NCBI GenBank assembly: GCA_043819035.1
Contig: JBDRFD010000001.1
Location: forward strand, 1 to 29,920
Length of the DNA stretch: 29,920 bases
Direction of reading: 5' to 3'
Origin: UBA2144 sp043819035
GTDB lineage: Bacteria > Patescibacteriota > Gracilibacteria > Peribacterales > Peribacteraceae
The translations under genes were made by a program, and so were the position numbers. Positions within the stretch are counted from its first letter, which is position 1. Each line of letters starts with the position of its first letter. The notes below the pieces were generated by a model, which was not told where the DNA came from, made no database searches, and saw only the letters and a list, made by a program, of their open reading frames with translations. Positions 21,539 to 28,220 of this stretch are shown in pieces.

Positions 21539-22179
21539 CATTATTTCGTGAAAAATACAGGGTCGAATCCACGCGTCTACAAGGACGAACGTACACGGAA
21601 AATGGCATGTATTTCATCACAATATGTACCAAAAACCGTGAATGCGTATTCGGTGAAATTCGAAACGGGATCATGGGATTATCGGATATTGGGAATGTGT
21701 TGGCAAACAATTTGCAAAAAATTGAACGTCTGCGTTATTACATCACATTGGATCGATGGATTGTTATGCCAAATCATATTCATATGATTTTGTGGATTAA
21801 TCGGAATCCGCCGATCGACAATTTTATACACGGATATCAATTAAAAATGAAATATGTTTGTTATTTGCACGGTAGAGACGCGCCATTGGCGCGTCTCTAC
21901 GACGCGTATAACAAACATATTTCCGTGTCATCGAACCACAAATCATTTAAATCACGTTTACACCCACATTCCATCGGATCAATTATCGGCCAATTCAAAA
22001 CGGTGTGCACGAAACGCATCCATGCCATGGGATATCCCGATTTCGCGTGGCAATCACGATTCTATGACCACATCATCCGCGATGAAAAATCGTTGTGGTC
22101 GATCAGACAATACATTCGAAATAATCCCCTGAAATGGGAACGTGATAGAAACAATCCTGATCTTCCAGATACACCATGA
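21535..22179 (+). CDS. RAYT (Y1-type REP-associated transposase) within the SOS operon
   Basis: The protein has 214 aa from ATG 21535 (MTLFREKYRVES), which overlaps the previous stop by ATGA. The HUH motif is MPNHIHMI. The C-terminal family block WQSRFYDHIIRDEKSLWSIRQYIRNNPLKWE carries the conserved Tyr residues and NNP. Between them, GRDAPLARLYDA is encoded by a perfect palindrome (21872-21900), so a REP-like repeat sits in the variable linker of this gene. The stop overlaps the polymerase ATG by four bases. Transcription from the lexA promoter would make this a damage-inducible RAYT. It belongs to a different subfamily from the copy at 1-490. Confidence 0.9.
   Translation: MTLFREKYRVESTRLQGRTYTENGMYFITICTKNRECVFGEIRNGIMGLSDIGNVLANNLQKIERLRYYITLDRWIVMPNHIHMILWINRNPPIDNFIHGYQLKMKYVCYLHGRDAPLARLYDAYNKHISVSSNHKSFKSRLHPHSIGSIIGQFKTVCTKRIHAMGYPDFAWQSRFYDHIIRDEKSLWSIRQYIRNNPLKWERDRNNPDLPDTP
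21872..21900. repeat. REP-like palindrome inside the RAYT reading frame
   Basis: GTAGAGACGCGCC (21872-21884), loop ATT, and GGCGCGTCTCTAC (21888-21900): 13 of 13 pairs. The flanks GTAGAGACG/CGTCTCTAC are widely known from dispersed repeats in cyanobacteria and other groups. It is read in frame as GRDAPLARLY. Confidence 0.85.
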
Positions 22180-23405
22180 TCGCTCATATCGACTGCGACG
22201 CGTTCTTCGCATCCGTTCTTCAACGTCGCAACCCTCGTCTCAAGGGAAAACCAATCCTAGCACTTGGCATGGGAGGTGGATTTGTAATCGCGGCAAGCTA
22301 TGAGGCCAAAGCAAAAGGAGTGCGAACCGGCATGCGACTTATTGAAGCACGCAAACTGTGCCCGGAAGCGAATCCCATCGTCTCGGATTTCCTCGAATCC
22401 TGTGTCGTCTCCGACCGCATTGAAAAAATTCTGGAAACCAAGTGTCCGCGGGTCGAAAAAATGTCTGTCGACGAGTGGTTTTTGGATTTGACTACATGTG
22501 TGGGAGGACTCCCGAAAAATTTGGACAAGTGGGCACAATCTGTACAGAGTGAGGTGACTAAAAAGATCGGTATTTCTATCTCTGTTGGCATTGCCCCAAC
22601 CAAATTGCTCGCAAAGATGGCGAGTGAATACCGCAAACCCGCAGGTATCAGCATCGTTGACGAAGAAGGAAGCCTGACGATCGAACAGTTCCTCAAAGAT
22701 CGTCCGGCTCCAGCTATTCCAGGAATCGGCTCCAAACGCCAATTGCATGCGGATTCTTACAACTGGAAAACCGCATGGGATATTGCCAATGCTCCAAAAG
22801 ACATTATCAAACGATTATTTGGAAAACCGGGGCTAGAGATGCAGGAAGAATTACTGGGCACACCGGTCGAGGACATTATCTGCGACCCCGAGCCACCCAA
22901 ATCCATCTCGCGCTGCAGAAGTTTCCGCGCAACAAAGGACCAAAGCCGCATATTCGGCTATTTCCTACAACACTTAAGCTACTGCATACTCAGAATGCGT
23001 TCACATAAGCTTGGATGTAAGGAAGTAATGGTGTGGTTACGCGATGATGCGTACCTTCACAGCGGACGACCTCGCAAATTACCGCAAGTGATGGACACCG
23101 AAGAACAGATTCTCCCCTACGCACGCTGGTGCTTCCGGAAAATCTGTGAGGAAGGCAAATCCTACACTCAAATCGGTGTCGCGCTTCTTAAATTGCACCC
23201 CGCCGGCGAAGCGCAGTACTCATTGTTTGAAGAACCGGAAAGAACAGATGATGCTGAACGCGTACAGAAGTCACTTGATGCCATTCGCGAACGGTACGGC
23301 CGTGATGCGATTGTGCGCGGACCCGGGATCACAATTGAGAAACGTCATAAAAAGAAGAAGGCAAATGAACCGGATATGTATGGGAATATCCCAACCGTTC
23401 TGTGA
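22176..23405 (+). CDS. dinB: Y-family DNA polymerase (DinB/UmuC type), translesion synthesis
   Basis: The protein has 409 aa. The catalytic acidic residues are in HIDCDAFFASV (residues 4-14) and MSVDEWFLDLT near 97-107, where SVDE is intact but WFLD replaces the usual AYLD. The fingers/palm block GISISVGIAPTKLLAKMASE is canonical. Helix-hairpin-helix (AIPGIGSKRQ) and little-finger regions follow. A beta-clamp-binding motif QYSLFEE occurs near residue 347. The length lies between DinB (about 350) and UmuC (about 420); no UmuD is present in the window. ATG 22176 overlaps the RAYT stop, so it is the last gene of the lexA operon and should be induced with it. Confidence 0.92.
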   Translation: MIAHIDCDAFFASVLQRRNPRLKGKPILALGMGGGFVIAASYEAKAKGVRTGMRLIEARKLCPEANPIVSDFLESCVVSDRIEKILETKCPRVEKMSVDEWFLDLTTCVGGLPKNLDKWAQSVQSEVTKKIGISISVGIAPTKLLAKMASEYRKPAGISIVDEEGSLTIEQFLKDRPAPAIPGIGSKRQLHADSYNWKTAWDIANAPKDIIKRLFGKPGLEMQEELLGTPVEDIICDPEPPKSISRCRSFRATKDQSRIFGYFLQHLSYCILRMRSHKLGCKEVMVWLRDDAYLHSGRPRKLPQVMDTEEQILPYARWCFRKICEEGKSYTQIGVALLKLHPAGEAQYSLFEEPERTDDAERVQKSLDAIRERYGRDAIVRGPGITIEKRHKKKKANEPDMYGNIPTVL

Positions 23406-23418
23406 ATAGCCAGTATCT

Positions 23419-23625
23419 ACTATTCGCCTACTTGTACTGAATACATTGAAGTATTCGTGCGAATAGTACCCATATGGGATGTCGTACTACTTGAATGCCC
23501 TAAAAGTATTCTCCTATTCGTGCGAATAGTACCTATATGGAACGTTGAACTATTTAAACCTTACGTGCGAAAGGTCTACCAAATACACATGAAGTAATCG
23601 TCTATTCGTGCGAATAGTTCCTACG
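23419..23625. repeat. Array of short palindromes (CTATTCG-TG-CGAATAG)
   Basis: The core CGTGCGAA appears at 23456, 23519, 23564 (degenerate flanks) and 23607, giving intervals of 63, 45 and 43 nt. A half copy ACTATTCG is at 23419. Copies 1 and 2 agree over about 25 nt, including GTACC and ATATGG. It lies between the convergent polymerase and valS genes, and has no T-runs. It could be a REP/BIME cluster used by the nearby RAYT, or binding sites for a protein. Confidence 0.7.
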
Positions 23626-23687
23626 ACCAACCAATAGTAAAAAAGTAATTGCTCAAATACTTTACTAATAACCGGTAAAAACAAGTA

Positions 23688-26366
23688 TTAACCTAACACT
23701 CTGATACGCTCTTCGAGCTTCGCAAGTTTCTCCTGTGCACTCTCCAGCTTTTCGCGCTCCAAAGCAATCACCTCCTCCGGAGCACTGCCTACAAACTTCT
23801 CATTGCCCAATTTACTATGAATACTCTTTAGGAACTTCTCCAAACTCTCCTTTTCTTTTGCAAGCTTCGCCTTTTCCTTCTCAAAGTCGATTACGCCCTC
23901 CAAAGGAACGTGAACTTCTACTCCTTTAAGGAACATACTCGCTGCATTCTCGTGACTTTGTGAATTTGCATCAATAGTCAATGAGCTTAACCGACCCAAT
24001 CGAATGATGTGATCGCGTTGCGATTCCAAAACATCTCCGTATTCCTTTGTGTGAATGATAACTTCAAGCTTTTTGCCCTGATCTACCCCACTGTCAGCTC
24101 TGATACTGCGAATTGCTGTGATCACATCGATGACAACTTGCAATTGATCTGCCTCTTCGCCATGACCCGTAGCAAGAACTGTCGGTGATCGCTGGAGTAT
24201 CAGCATATCAGACTCTTTATACTTGAAAGACGACCAAAGCTCTTCTGTTACAAACGGACAATACGGATGAAGAAGAGTCAATATTTCGCGCATTGCAAAA
24301 ATGAGAAGCTGCGGATTGGGCTCGCCTTTGGAAAGTTCCAAATGCCAATCGCAGAAGTAATCCCATACAAAACTATAGAGGTTCTCCCCAACCTCACTTA
24401 ATCGATATCGTTCCAATCCTTGTATGACATCTGAACGCAACTTAAATAATTTATAATTTAGGGCTTTGTCAGCCAAACTTTTTAATTCAAATTCGTCGAT
24501 CTTAACATTCTGTGGATCAACATCTAATTTTTCACAAGTCATAAGAATAAACCTACTCGCATTCCACAGTTTATTTACAAAGTTTCTGTACCCTGCGATC
24601 TTTTCTTCAAAGAGTCGTGAATCATTCCCTGGGCTTTGTCCAACAATCATGGAGAGTCGCAATGCATCTGCTCCGTATTTCGAAATAATATCGAGCGGAT
24701 CAATCATTGTCTCCGGATCAGATTTGCTCATCTTTGCTCCATCGCGAGTACGGATTAAACCGTGCAAATAGACTGTTTCGAATGGTATTTGACCAGTTGC
24801 ATACGTCGTCATCAGGATCATCCGCGCCACCCAGAAGAACAAAATGTCGTACCCAGTCTCCATTACGGAAGTTGGATGGAACTTCTGGAAATCTGGGCTC
24901 TTCTTAAGTAATTCCTCAAGTGACAAAGAATTATCCTCAGCAAGTTCAGGATCAATGAGAGTACTCCAAGTCCACAGACCAGAACTAAACCAGGTATCTA
25001 AGGTGTCGGGATCCTGTTCCCACCCCTTTCCTTCGGGCGCTTGTACTCCCACATGCATCTCTCTGCTGTCTTTCCCCTCCTTGTACCAGACCGGAATGCG
25101 ATGTCCCCACCAGATCTGACGAGAGATGCACCAATCACGCAGGTTGTCGATCCAGTGGAAGTACACTTTCTCGAACCGATGAGGAATGATCGTAATGTCC
25201 TTACTATGAATTACGTCTTGCATCACTTCTTTGAGACTCATATTCATTTTCTTCCATTTGATCACAGACTTATTAACGTCGATGAACCACTGCTCTTTTA
25301 TTTGTGGTTCCACTTTTCCTTTTCCACGATAACTAACTGCAATTCTGTGCACGTAGTTCTCATATGTGCTTACCAGTAATCCCTTCTTATCCAACTTTTC
25401 GATAATCTTTGTCCGCGCTTCTTCGATCGGCATACCTGCAAACTCCTCTGCGATGGGCAGGAGCTTCCCTTCGAAGTCGATAATCTGCTCCTTATCCAGC
25501 TTATGACGCTCCGCGAGGTCAAAGTCGGTGTGATCATGCCACGGTGTTATCGTCATGCAGCCAGTTCCAAACTCCATATCAATTACTTTGTCTTTGATGA
25601 TGGTCGCAATGATCATTCCGTTGATCCACTCGCATTCAAATTGATCCCCATTCTCATATTTCTCATATCGTGGATCATCAGGATGCATAACAACATACTT
25701 ATCACCGAACTTAGTCTCTGGGCGAGATGTGCCAATCTGAAAAGGACCGTATTGGAACGTGTAGAACGGCACCTTCTCTTCAACATATTCAATCTCATCA
25801 TCAGACACAGTTGTCTGCATCTTTGGATCCCAGTTTACAATCCGGTGACCTCTGTAAATCAATCCGTCTTTGTACATCTTGGTGAAGACTTCGTTCACAC
25901 AACGGTTGAGCGACGGATCCATCGTGTACCTCTCGCGCGACCAATCACAACTCGCACCCATTTTTCTCACTTGAGAACGAATGGTGTCCTGACTCTCATC
26001 CACAAAATGCGCGATACGCTTGATGAGCTCCTTCCGACCAAGCTTTGCACGTGGGTCCGGAATCCCCTCTTCCTTCTGAATCTTTTTGATTACAACACTC
26101 TCCGTAGCAATCGCAGCATGATCTGTACCCGGAAGCCACAATGCTTCCTTCCCCTGCGCACGTGCAAACCGGATAAAGATGTCTTCCAACGCGAGCATCA
26201 CCGCGTGACCCAAATGCAGCTGCCCCGTTGCATTCGGTGGAGGCATACTGACAGTGAATGGCTCCTTGTCACTTGATGAATCTGCCTTAAATGCACCGCT
26301 TTCCTCCCACATAGCATAAATCCGATCCTCTACAGCCTTTGGATCATATGTTTTAGGAAGCATCAT
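23688..26366 (-). CDS. valS: Valyl-tRNA synthetase
   Basis: The enzyme charges tRNA-Val and edits Thr. The protein has 892 aa, a normal length. The class I HIGH motif is HLGH (51-54) and KMSKS is at 545-549. The editing domain (CP1, about 200-340) contains TSRPET. Further hallmarks are WCISRQIWWGHRIPVWY (412-428) and DTWFSSGLWTWSTL (457-470). The anticodon-binding domain is around 620-780. A C-terminal coiled coil rich in Lys/Glu follows at about 825-890. The sequence after KMSKS reads DPETMIDPL instead of the common KGNVIDPL. The start is ATG 26366, or the adjacent ATG at 26363. Just upstream lies a hairpin element (26383-26474) that may regulate it. Confidence 0.97.
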   Translation of the reverse strand: MMLPKTYDPKAVEDRIYAMWEESGAFKADSSSDKEPFTVSMPPPNATGQLHLGHAVMLALEDIFIRFARAQGKEALWLPGTDHAAIATESVVIKKIQKEEGIPDPRAKLGRKELIKRIAHFVDESQDTIRSQVRKMGASCDWSRERYTMDPSLNRCVNEVFTKMYKDGLIYRGHRIVNWDPKMQTTVSDDEIEYVEEKVPFYTFQYGPFQIGTSRPETKFGDKYVVMHPDDPRYEKYENGDQFECEWINGMIIATIIKDKVIDMEFGTGCMTITPWHDHTDFDLAERHKLDKEQIIDFEGKLLPIAEEFAGMPIEEARTKIIEKLDKKGLLVSTYENYVHRIAVSYRGKGKVEPQIKEQWFIDVNKSVIKWKKMNMSLKEVMQDVIHSKDITIIPHRFEKVYFHWIDNLRDWCISRQIWWGHRIPVWYKEGKDSREMHVGVQAPEGKGWEQDPDTLDTWFSSGLWTWSTLIDPELAEDNSLSLEELLKKSPDFQKFHPTSVMETGYDILFFWVARMILMTTYATGQIPFETVYLHGLIRTRDGAKMSKSDPETMIDPLDIISKYGADALRLSMIVGQSPGNDSRLFEEKIAGYRNFVNKLWNASRFILMTCEKLDVDPQNVKIDEFELKSLADKALNYKLFKLRSDVIQGLERYRLSEVGENLYSFVWDYFCDWHLELSKGEPNPQLLIFAMREILTLLHPYCPFVTEELWSSFKYKESDMLILQRSPTVLATGHGEEADQLQVVIDVITAIRSIRADSGVDQGKKLEVIIHTKEYGDVLESQRDHIIRLGRLSSLTIDANSQSHENAASMFLKGVEVHVPLEGVIDFEKEKAKLAKEKESLEKFLKSIHSKLGNEKFVGSAPEEVIALEREKLESAQEKLAKLEERIRVLG

Positions 26367-26382
26367 TCATGCAGTAAAACAA

Positions 26383-26474
26383 CAAATGCGGCTTGCCCGG
26401 CGTAGCTCCGAGCACGGCAGGAGCGAAATCGGTTCTTCTGTGGAGGCCGGAGCGTAGGCCTTGGGGAGCATTTG
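26383..26474. repeat. Branched hairpin element in the valS leader region
   Basis: An outer stem CAAATGC (26383-26389) pairs with GCATTTG (26468-26474). Inside are GCTCC/GGAGC and AGGCC/GGCCT stem-loops. It resembles the two four-way junctions in layout, but is less perfect. It ends 17 nt before the valS start on the minus strand, so it would be in the valS mRNA if transcription begins upstream. I see no T-box consensus. Confidence 0.5.
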
Positions 26475-26524
26475 TGCAGAGTGTACAAGAAAAAGCAATA
26501 CGAGGAAGGTAAGAGTTATACATT

Positions 26525-26553
26525 TTGACTCTGTATTGGTTTAAGAGTAAAAG
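26525..26553 (+). promoter_or_regulatory. Candidate promoter of the structured RNA
   Basis: TTGACT (26525-26530), a 17-nt spacer, TAAAAG (26548-26553). The -35 is strong and the -10 moderate. The start is expected near 26560. Confidence 0.45.
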
Positions 26554-26559
26554 ACAATA

Positions 26560-26777
26560 GTTGTTGCATGCTTGTTATCACCTTTACCTTTGGAGGGATC
26601 TGCTTATGGGCGGTTTCGAGGTTCTGAACTAGGGCAAGAAGAAGACTGGGTGACACTGCCACCAGCCCTAATAGCAGTTAAAGCAGGTATATGGTTGGCC
26701 ACAATTAACCATCACCTGCTTAAGAACAACAGCAACGACGAGAATGGAGGACCCTGTGGTCGGTCCTCCAACTTTTT
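26560..26777 (+). ncRNA. Stand-alone structured RNA of unknown class
   Basis: About 215 nt lie between a promoter and a strong terminator, without a credible ORF. Ends pair: GTTGTTGC (26560-26567) with GCAACGAC (26732-26739, one G-U) and TTGTT (26572-26576) with AACAA (26725-26729). An internal hairpin pairs AAGCAGGT (26681-26688) with ACCTGCTT (26714-26721), extended by ATGGTT/AACCAT. Another is TAGGGC (26630-26635) with GCCCTA (26665-26670), capped by GGTG/CACC. The motifs of RNase P RNA, SRP RNA and tmRNA were looked for and not found; a 6S-like role is possible but unsupported. No gene follows on this strand for about 450 nt, so it is unlikely to be a riboswitch. Confidence 0.5.
26745..26777 (+). 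terminator. Strong rho-independent terminator of the structured RNA
   Basis: TGGAGGACC (26745-26753) pairs with GGTCCTCCA (26762-26770), 9 of 9, followed by AC and five T (26773-26777). Confidence 0.75.
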
Positions 26778-26782
26778 CACAC

Positions 26783-27076
26783 ATAAAAAATGACCGCCTT
26801 TGTTTTGTATGCTGTTTTGTTTGACATCACCCCCATCCCCTCTTCTTTTTTATTTAACATTGTAAAGGCTCTTATGTAATACCTATCACATTCTCCCATA
26901 AAAAAGGAGAGGGGGAGCTTCGTTGCACATACACCGAAGTTTGTGCAAGTAAAGCTCTCCTCTCCTTCGCCAACACTGCTTAGAAACATTAAACGATACT
27001 GTAGCTTTTTAAATATTCAGCGAAGGAGAGGGGATGGGGGTGAGGTCTTAGAGGTCTCATATAAAAAATGACCGCC
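26783..27076. repeat. Nested inverted-repeat element between 16-nt direct repeats (MITE-like)
   Basis: The direct repeat ATAAAAAATGACCGCC occurs at 26783-26798 and 27061-27076. Between them lie inverted repeats CACCCCCATCCCCTCT (26828-26843) and its complement at 27027-27042, a second inner GGAGAGG-type stem (26906-26920 with 26952-26965), and a TTGCAC/GTGCAA hairpin near 26934-26947. There is no ORF. CACCCCC/CCCCTCTCC words are typical of widespread dispersed repeats. The layout suggests an inserted non-autonomous element, though 16 nt is long for a target duplication. The region 26799-27060 has no gene. Confidence 0.5.
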
Positions 27077-27088
27077 GGTTAGGCGGTC
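27062..27088 (-). terminator. Terminator hairpin oriented to the minus strand
   Basis: GACCGCC (27070-27076) and GGCGGTC (27082-27088) form a 7-bp stem. On the minus strand it is followed by TTTTTTAT. No minus-strand gene is seen to its right, so it may protect against antisense transcription, or be a relic. Confidence 0.5.
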
Positions 27089-27191
27089 ACCAATGAGAGA
27101 AAGAACAATAACTTCTTAATTCGAAGCCGCTGCATTATAAGAAGCTACAAAACAATTGCAAGGAATTTGTGACAAAAAACACTGATTCCGC

Positions 27192-27220
27192 TAGACAAAT
27201 CAAATAGAATAAACTAGAAT
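27192..27220 (+). promoter_or_regulatory. Promoter giving a nearly leaderless mRNA (27231 gene)
   Basis: TAGACA (27192-27197), a 17-nt spacer and TAGAAT (27215-27220), 5 of 6 in both boxes. Transcription would begin near 27227, only a few bases before the ATG at 27231. Confidence 0.6.
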
Positions 27221-27230
27221 TTTGTACCTA

Positions 27231-27656
27231 ATGATAGGAAAGCTCTTTAATTTCGGCACCAGCATAAAAGAGAGAAGGTTACTACGATACTCATCAAACT
27301 TAGATAGGTTCGTAGGCACTGCATCTGATTATGATTATTTAAATCCATTCGAAGCCGTTGCAGGAGCAACACACATCGTGACACAAGGATTTGGTCTCGA
27401 TCCTGCCATCAGAGATGCGGCACGTGCGATCGATGGTGATGAACGACCTATTGATCCGTATGGACAATTCGGAAGAATCCGAGAGGATGTTTTTGGAGCA
27501 GTTGATAACCTGTTACATCTCAAACCGGTTTCTGCAGTTGCCAAAGTAATCAATCTTGTCGGTGATTCAATTGCGGATGGTACAGACTTCATCGTAGATG
27601 TTGATCATAAAATAGGTGCAGTACACAACGAAGTGGCTTCTGTCATGAACAATTAA
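27231..27656 (+). CDS. Protein of unknown function, first gene of the channel operon
   Basis: The protein has 141 aa from ATG 27231 (MIGKLFNFG); a TTG at 27222 lies before the predicted transcription start. No family is recognised. The N-terminus is basic, and the rest is acidic and mostly helical with small residues (AVAGATHIVTQGFG; AVAKVINLVGDSIADG), which could be amphipathic helices. No clear membrane segment. It is followed after 4 nt by a small membrane protein and then by the FmdB-type and channel genes, so a shared membrane role is possible. The promoter position predicts leaderless translation. Confidence 0.6.
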   Translation: MIGKLFNFGTSIKERRLLRYSSNLDRFVGTASDYDYLNPFEAVAGATHIVTQGFGLDPAIRDAARAIDGDERPIDPYGQFGRIREDVFGAVDNLLHLKPVSAVAKVINLVGDSIADGTDFIVDVDHKIGAVHNEVASVMNN

Positions 27657-27660
27657 TCTT

Positions 27661-27858
27661 ATGGAATCCGAATCACTCCTTGGTGCAACGCCAGAGCTCT
27701 ATTATCCCACAATAGGTGCTGAGTCTTTTTGGCACGGATTGGGAACTGCAGCAGTGATTGCAGGAGCGGCCCTTATTACGTACTGGGGCATCAAAGCAAT
27801 TGTCTCAGGGAAGAATCCGTTCCAGAAATCAGGAATGCAATACAATATTGCTGCATAA
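27661..27858 (+). CDS. Small single-helix membrane protein of unknown function
   Basis: The protein has 65 aa. Residues 1-25 are acidic with several Tyr/Gly. One membrane helix covers about 27-47 (LGTAAVIAGAALITYWGIKAI in parts). A short basic end, SGKNPFQKSG, follows, so the C-terminus is probably cytoplasmic. Spacing of 4 nt to the previous gene and 7 nt to the next indicates an operon. No homology is recognised; a small subunit of a membrane complex is a guess. Confidence 0.55.
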   Translation: MESESLLGATPELYYPTIGAESFWHGLGTAAVIAGAALITYWGIKAIVSGKNPFQKSGMQYNIAA

Positions 27859-27865
27859 TATTCAC

Positions 27866-28204
27866 ATGCCCCGCTACGACTTCCAGTGCACTGCATGCTC
27901 TTACACATTCGAAGAAGAACGTCCTTTTGGCGAGGGACAGACTCCAGCCTGCCCTCAGTGTGACAAAGAGACAGATAAGTTGATCGCTCCTCCAGCCATC
28001 CACTTTAAAGGAGATGGCTTCTACAACACTGATAATGCCAAAAAGCCTCCTAAGCCCAAACCCTTCGACTCTGCTCAGGGCAAGGAGGACAAAAAAGAGA
28101 CTGAGAAGCCTAAAAAGGAGCAGGCTGAAGCCAACCTCCTTCGTCCGCCCAAGGCGGACTCCGGACGTCAAGAAGGGAAGGACTCGCCAAAAGAGACAAA
28201 ATAG
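27866..28204 (+). CDS. FmdB-family zinc-ribbon protein with repeat-derived tail
   Basis: The protein has 112 aa from ATG 27866. The first 55 residues form the FmdB/putative regulatory zinc ribbon: MPRYDFQCTAC (C8, C11) and CPQC (C29, C32). The function of the family is unclear. The remaining half is a Lys/Glu/Pro-rich linker in which two stretches are translated repeats: KPFDSAQGK from 28061-28081 and RPPKADSG from the GTCCGCC hairpin at 28143-28159. The frame open upstream of 27866 is not used. It sits between the small membrane protein and the K+ channel. Confidence 0.8.
   Translation: MPRYDFQCTACSYTFEEERPFGEGQTPACPQCDKETDKLIAPPAIHFKGDGFYNTDNAKKPPKPKPFDSAQGKEDKKETEKPKKEQAEANLLRPPKADSGRQEGKDSPKETK
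28061..28081 (+). repeat. TTCGACTCTGCTCAGGG-type dispersed repeat inside the FmdB gene
   Basis: CCCT and AGGG close a short stem around TCGACTCTGCTC. This word is common between genes in many bacteria. Here it is read as PFDSAQG. A second repeat, GTCCGCC-CAA-GGCGGAC, lies 60 nt further in the same gene (28143-28159). Confidence 0.65.
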
Positions 28205-28212
28205 TGTATAAT
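28184..28212 (+). promoter_or_regulatory. Promoter giving a leaderless mRNA for the K+ channel
   Basis: A perfect TATAAT (28207-28212), with TCGCCA (28184-28189) 17 nt upstream. The expected start is at or within two bases of the ATG at 28221. It lies in the end of the previous gene. Confidence 0.55.
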
Positions 28213-28220
28213 TACAGAGA

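Noticed and set aside
20640..23405. UGA recoded as Gly (Gracilibacteria-type code)
   Set aside because: lexA, the 91-aa gene, RAYT and polymerase all end in TGA at the expected protein length.
23419..23625. Possible CRISPR array
   Set aside because: Repeat copies are unequal, intervals vary from 43 to 63 nt, the repeat is a short palindrome with degenerate copies, and no cas gene is near.
25503..26276. 257-codon frame on the plus strand
   Set aside because: It is antisense to the conserved N-terminal half of valS and its composition is that of a mirror frame; no start signals.
26383..26474. T-box riboswitch for valS
   Set aside because: No T-box sequence and no specifier loop visible; only a branched hairpin close to the start.
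26560..26777. RNase P RNA, SRP RNA or tmRNA
   Set aside because: No GAGGAAAGTCC-like P4 motif, no GGAA tetraloop with AGCAG of SRP, and no tRNA-like ends or tag reading frame.
26572..26793. 73-codon frame starting with TTG
   Set aside because: It runs through the terminator stem and T-run, has no ribosome-binding site, and the same bases form a well-paired RNA.
27758..27865. N-terminal extension of the FmdB-type protein
   Set aside because: It would overlap the small membrane protein gene; MPRYDFQC at 27866 is the canonical family start.
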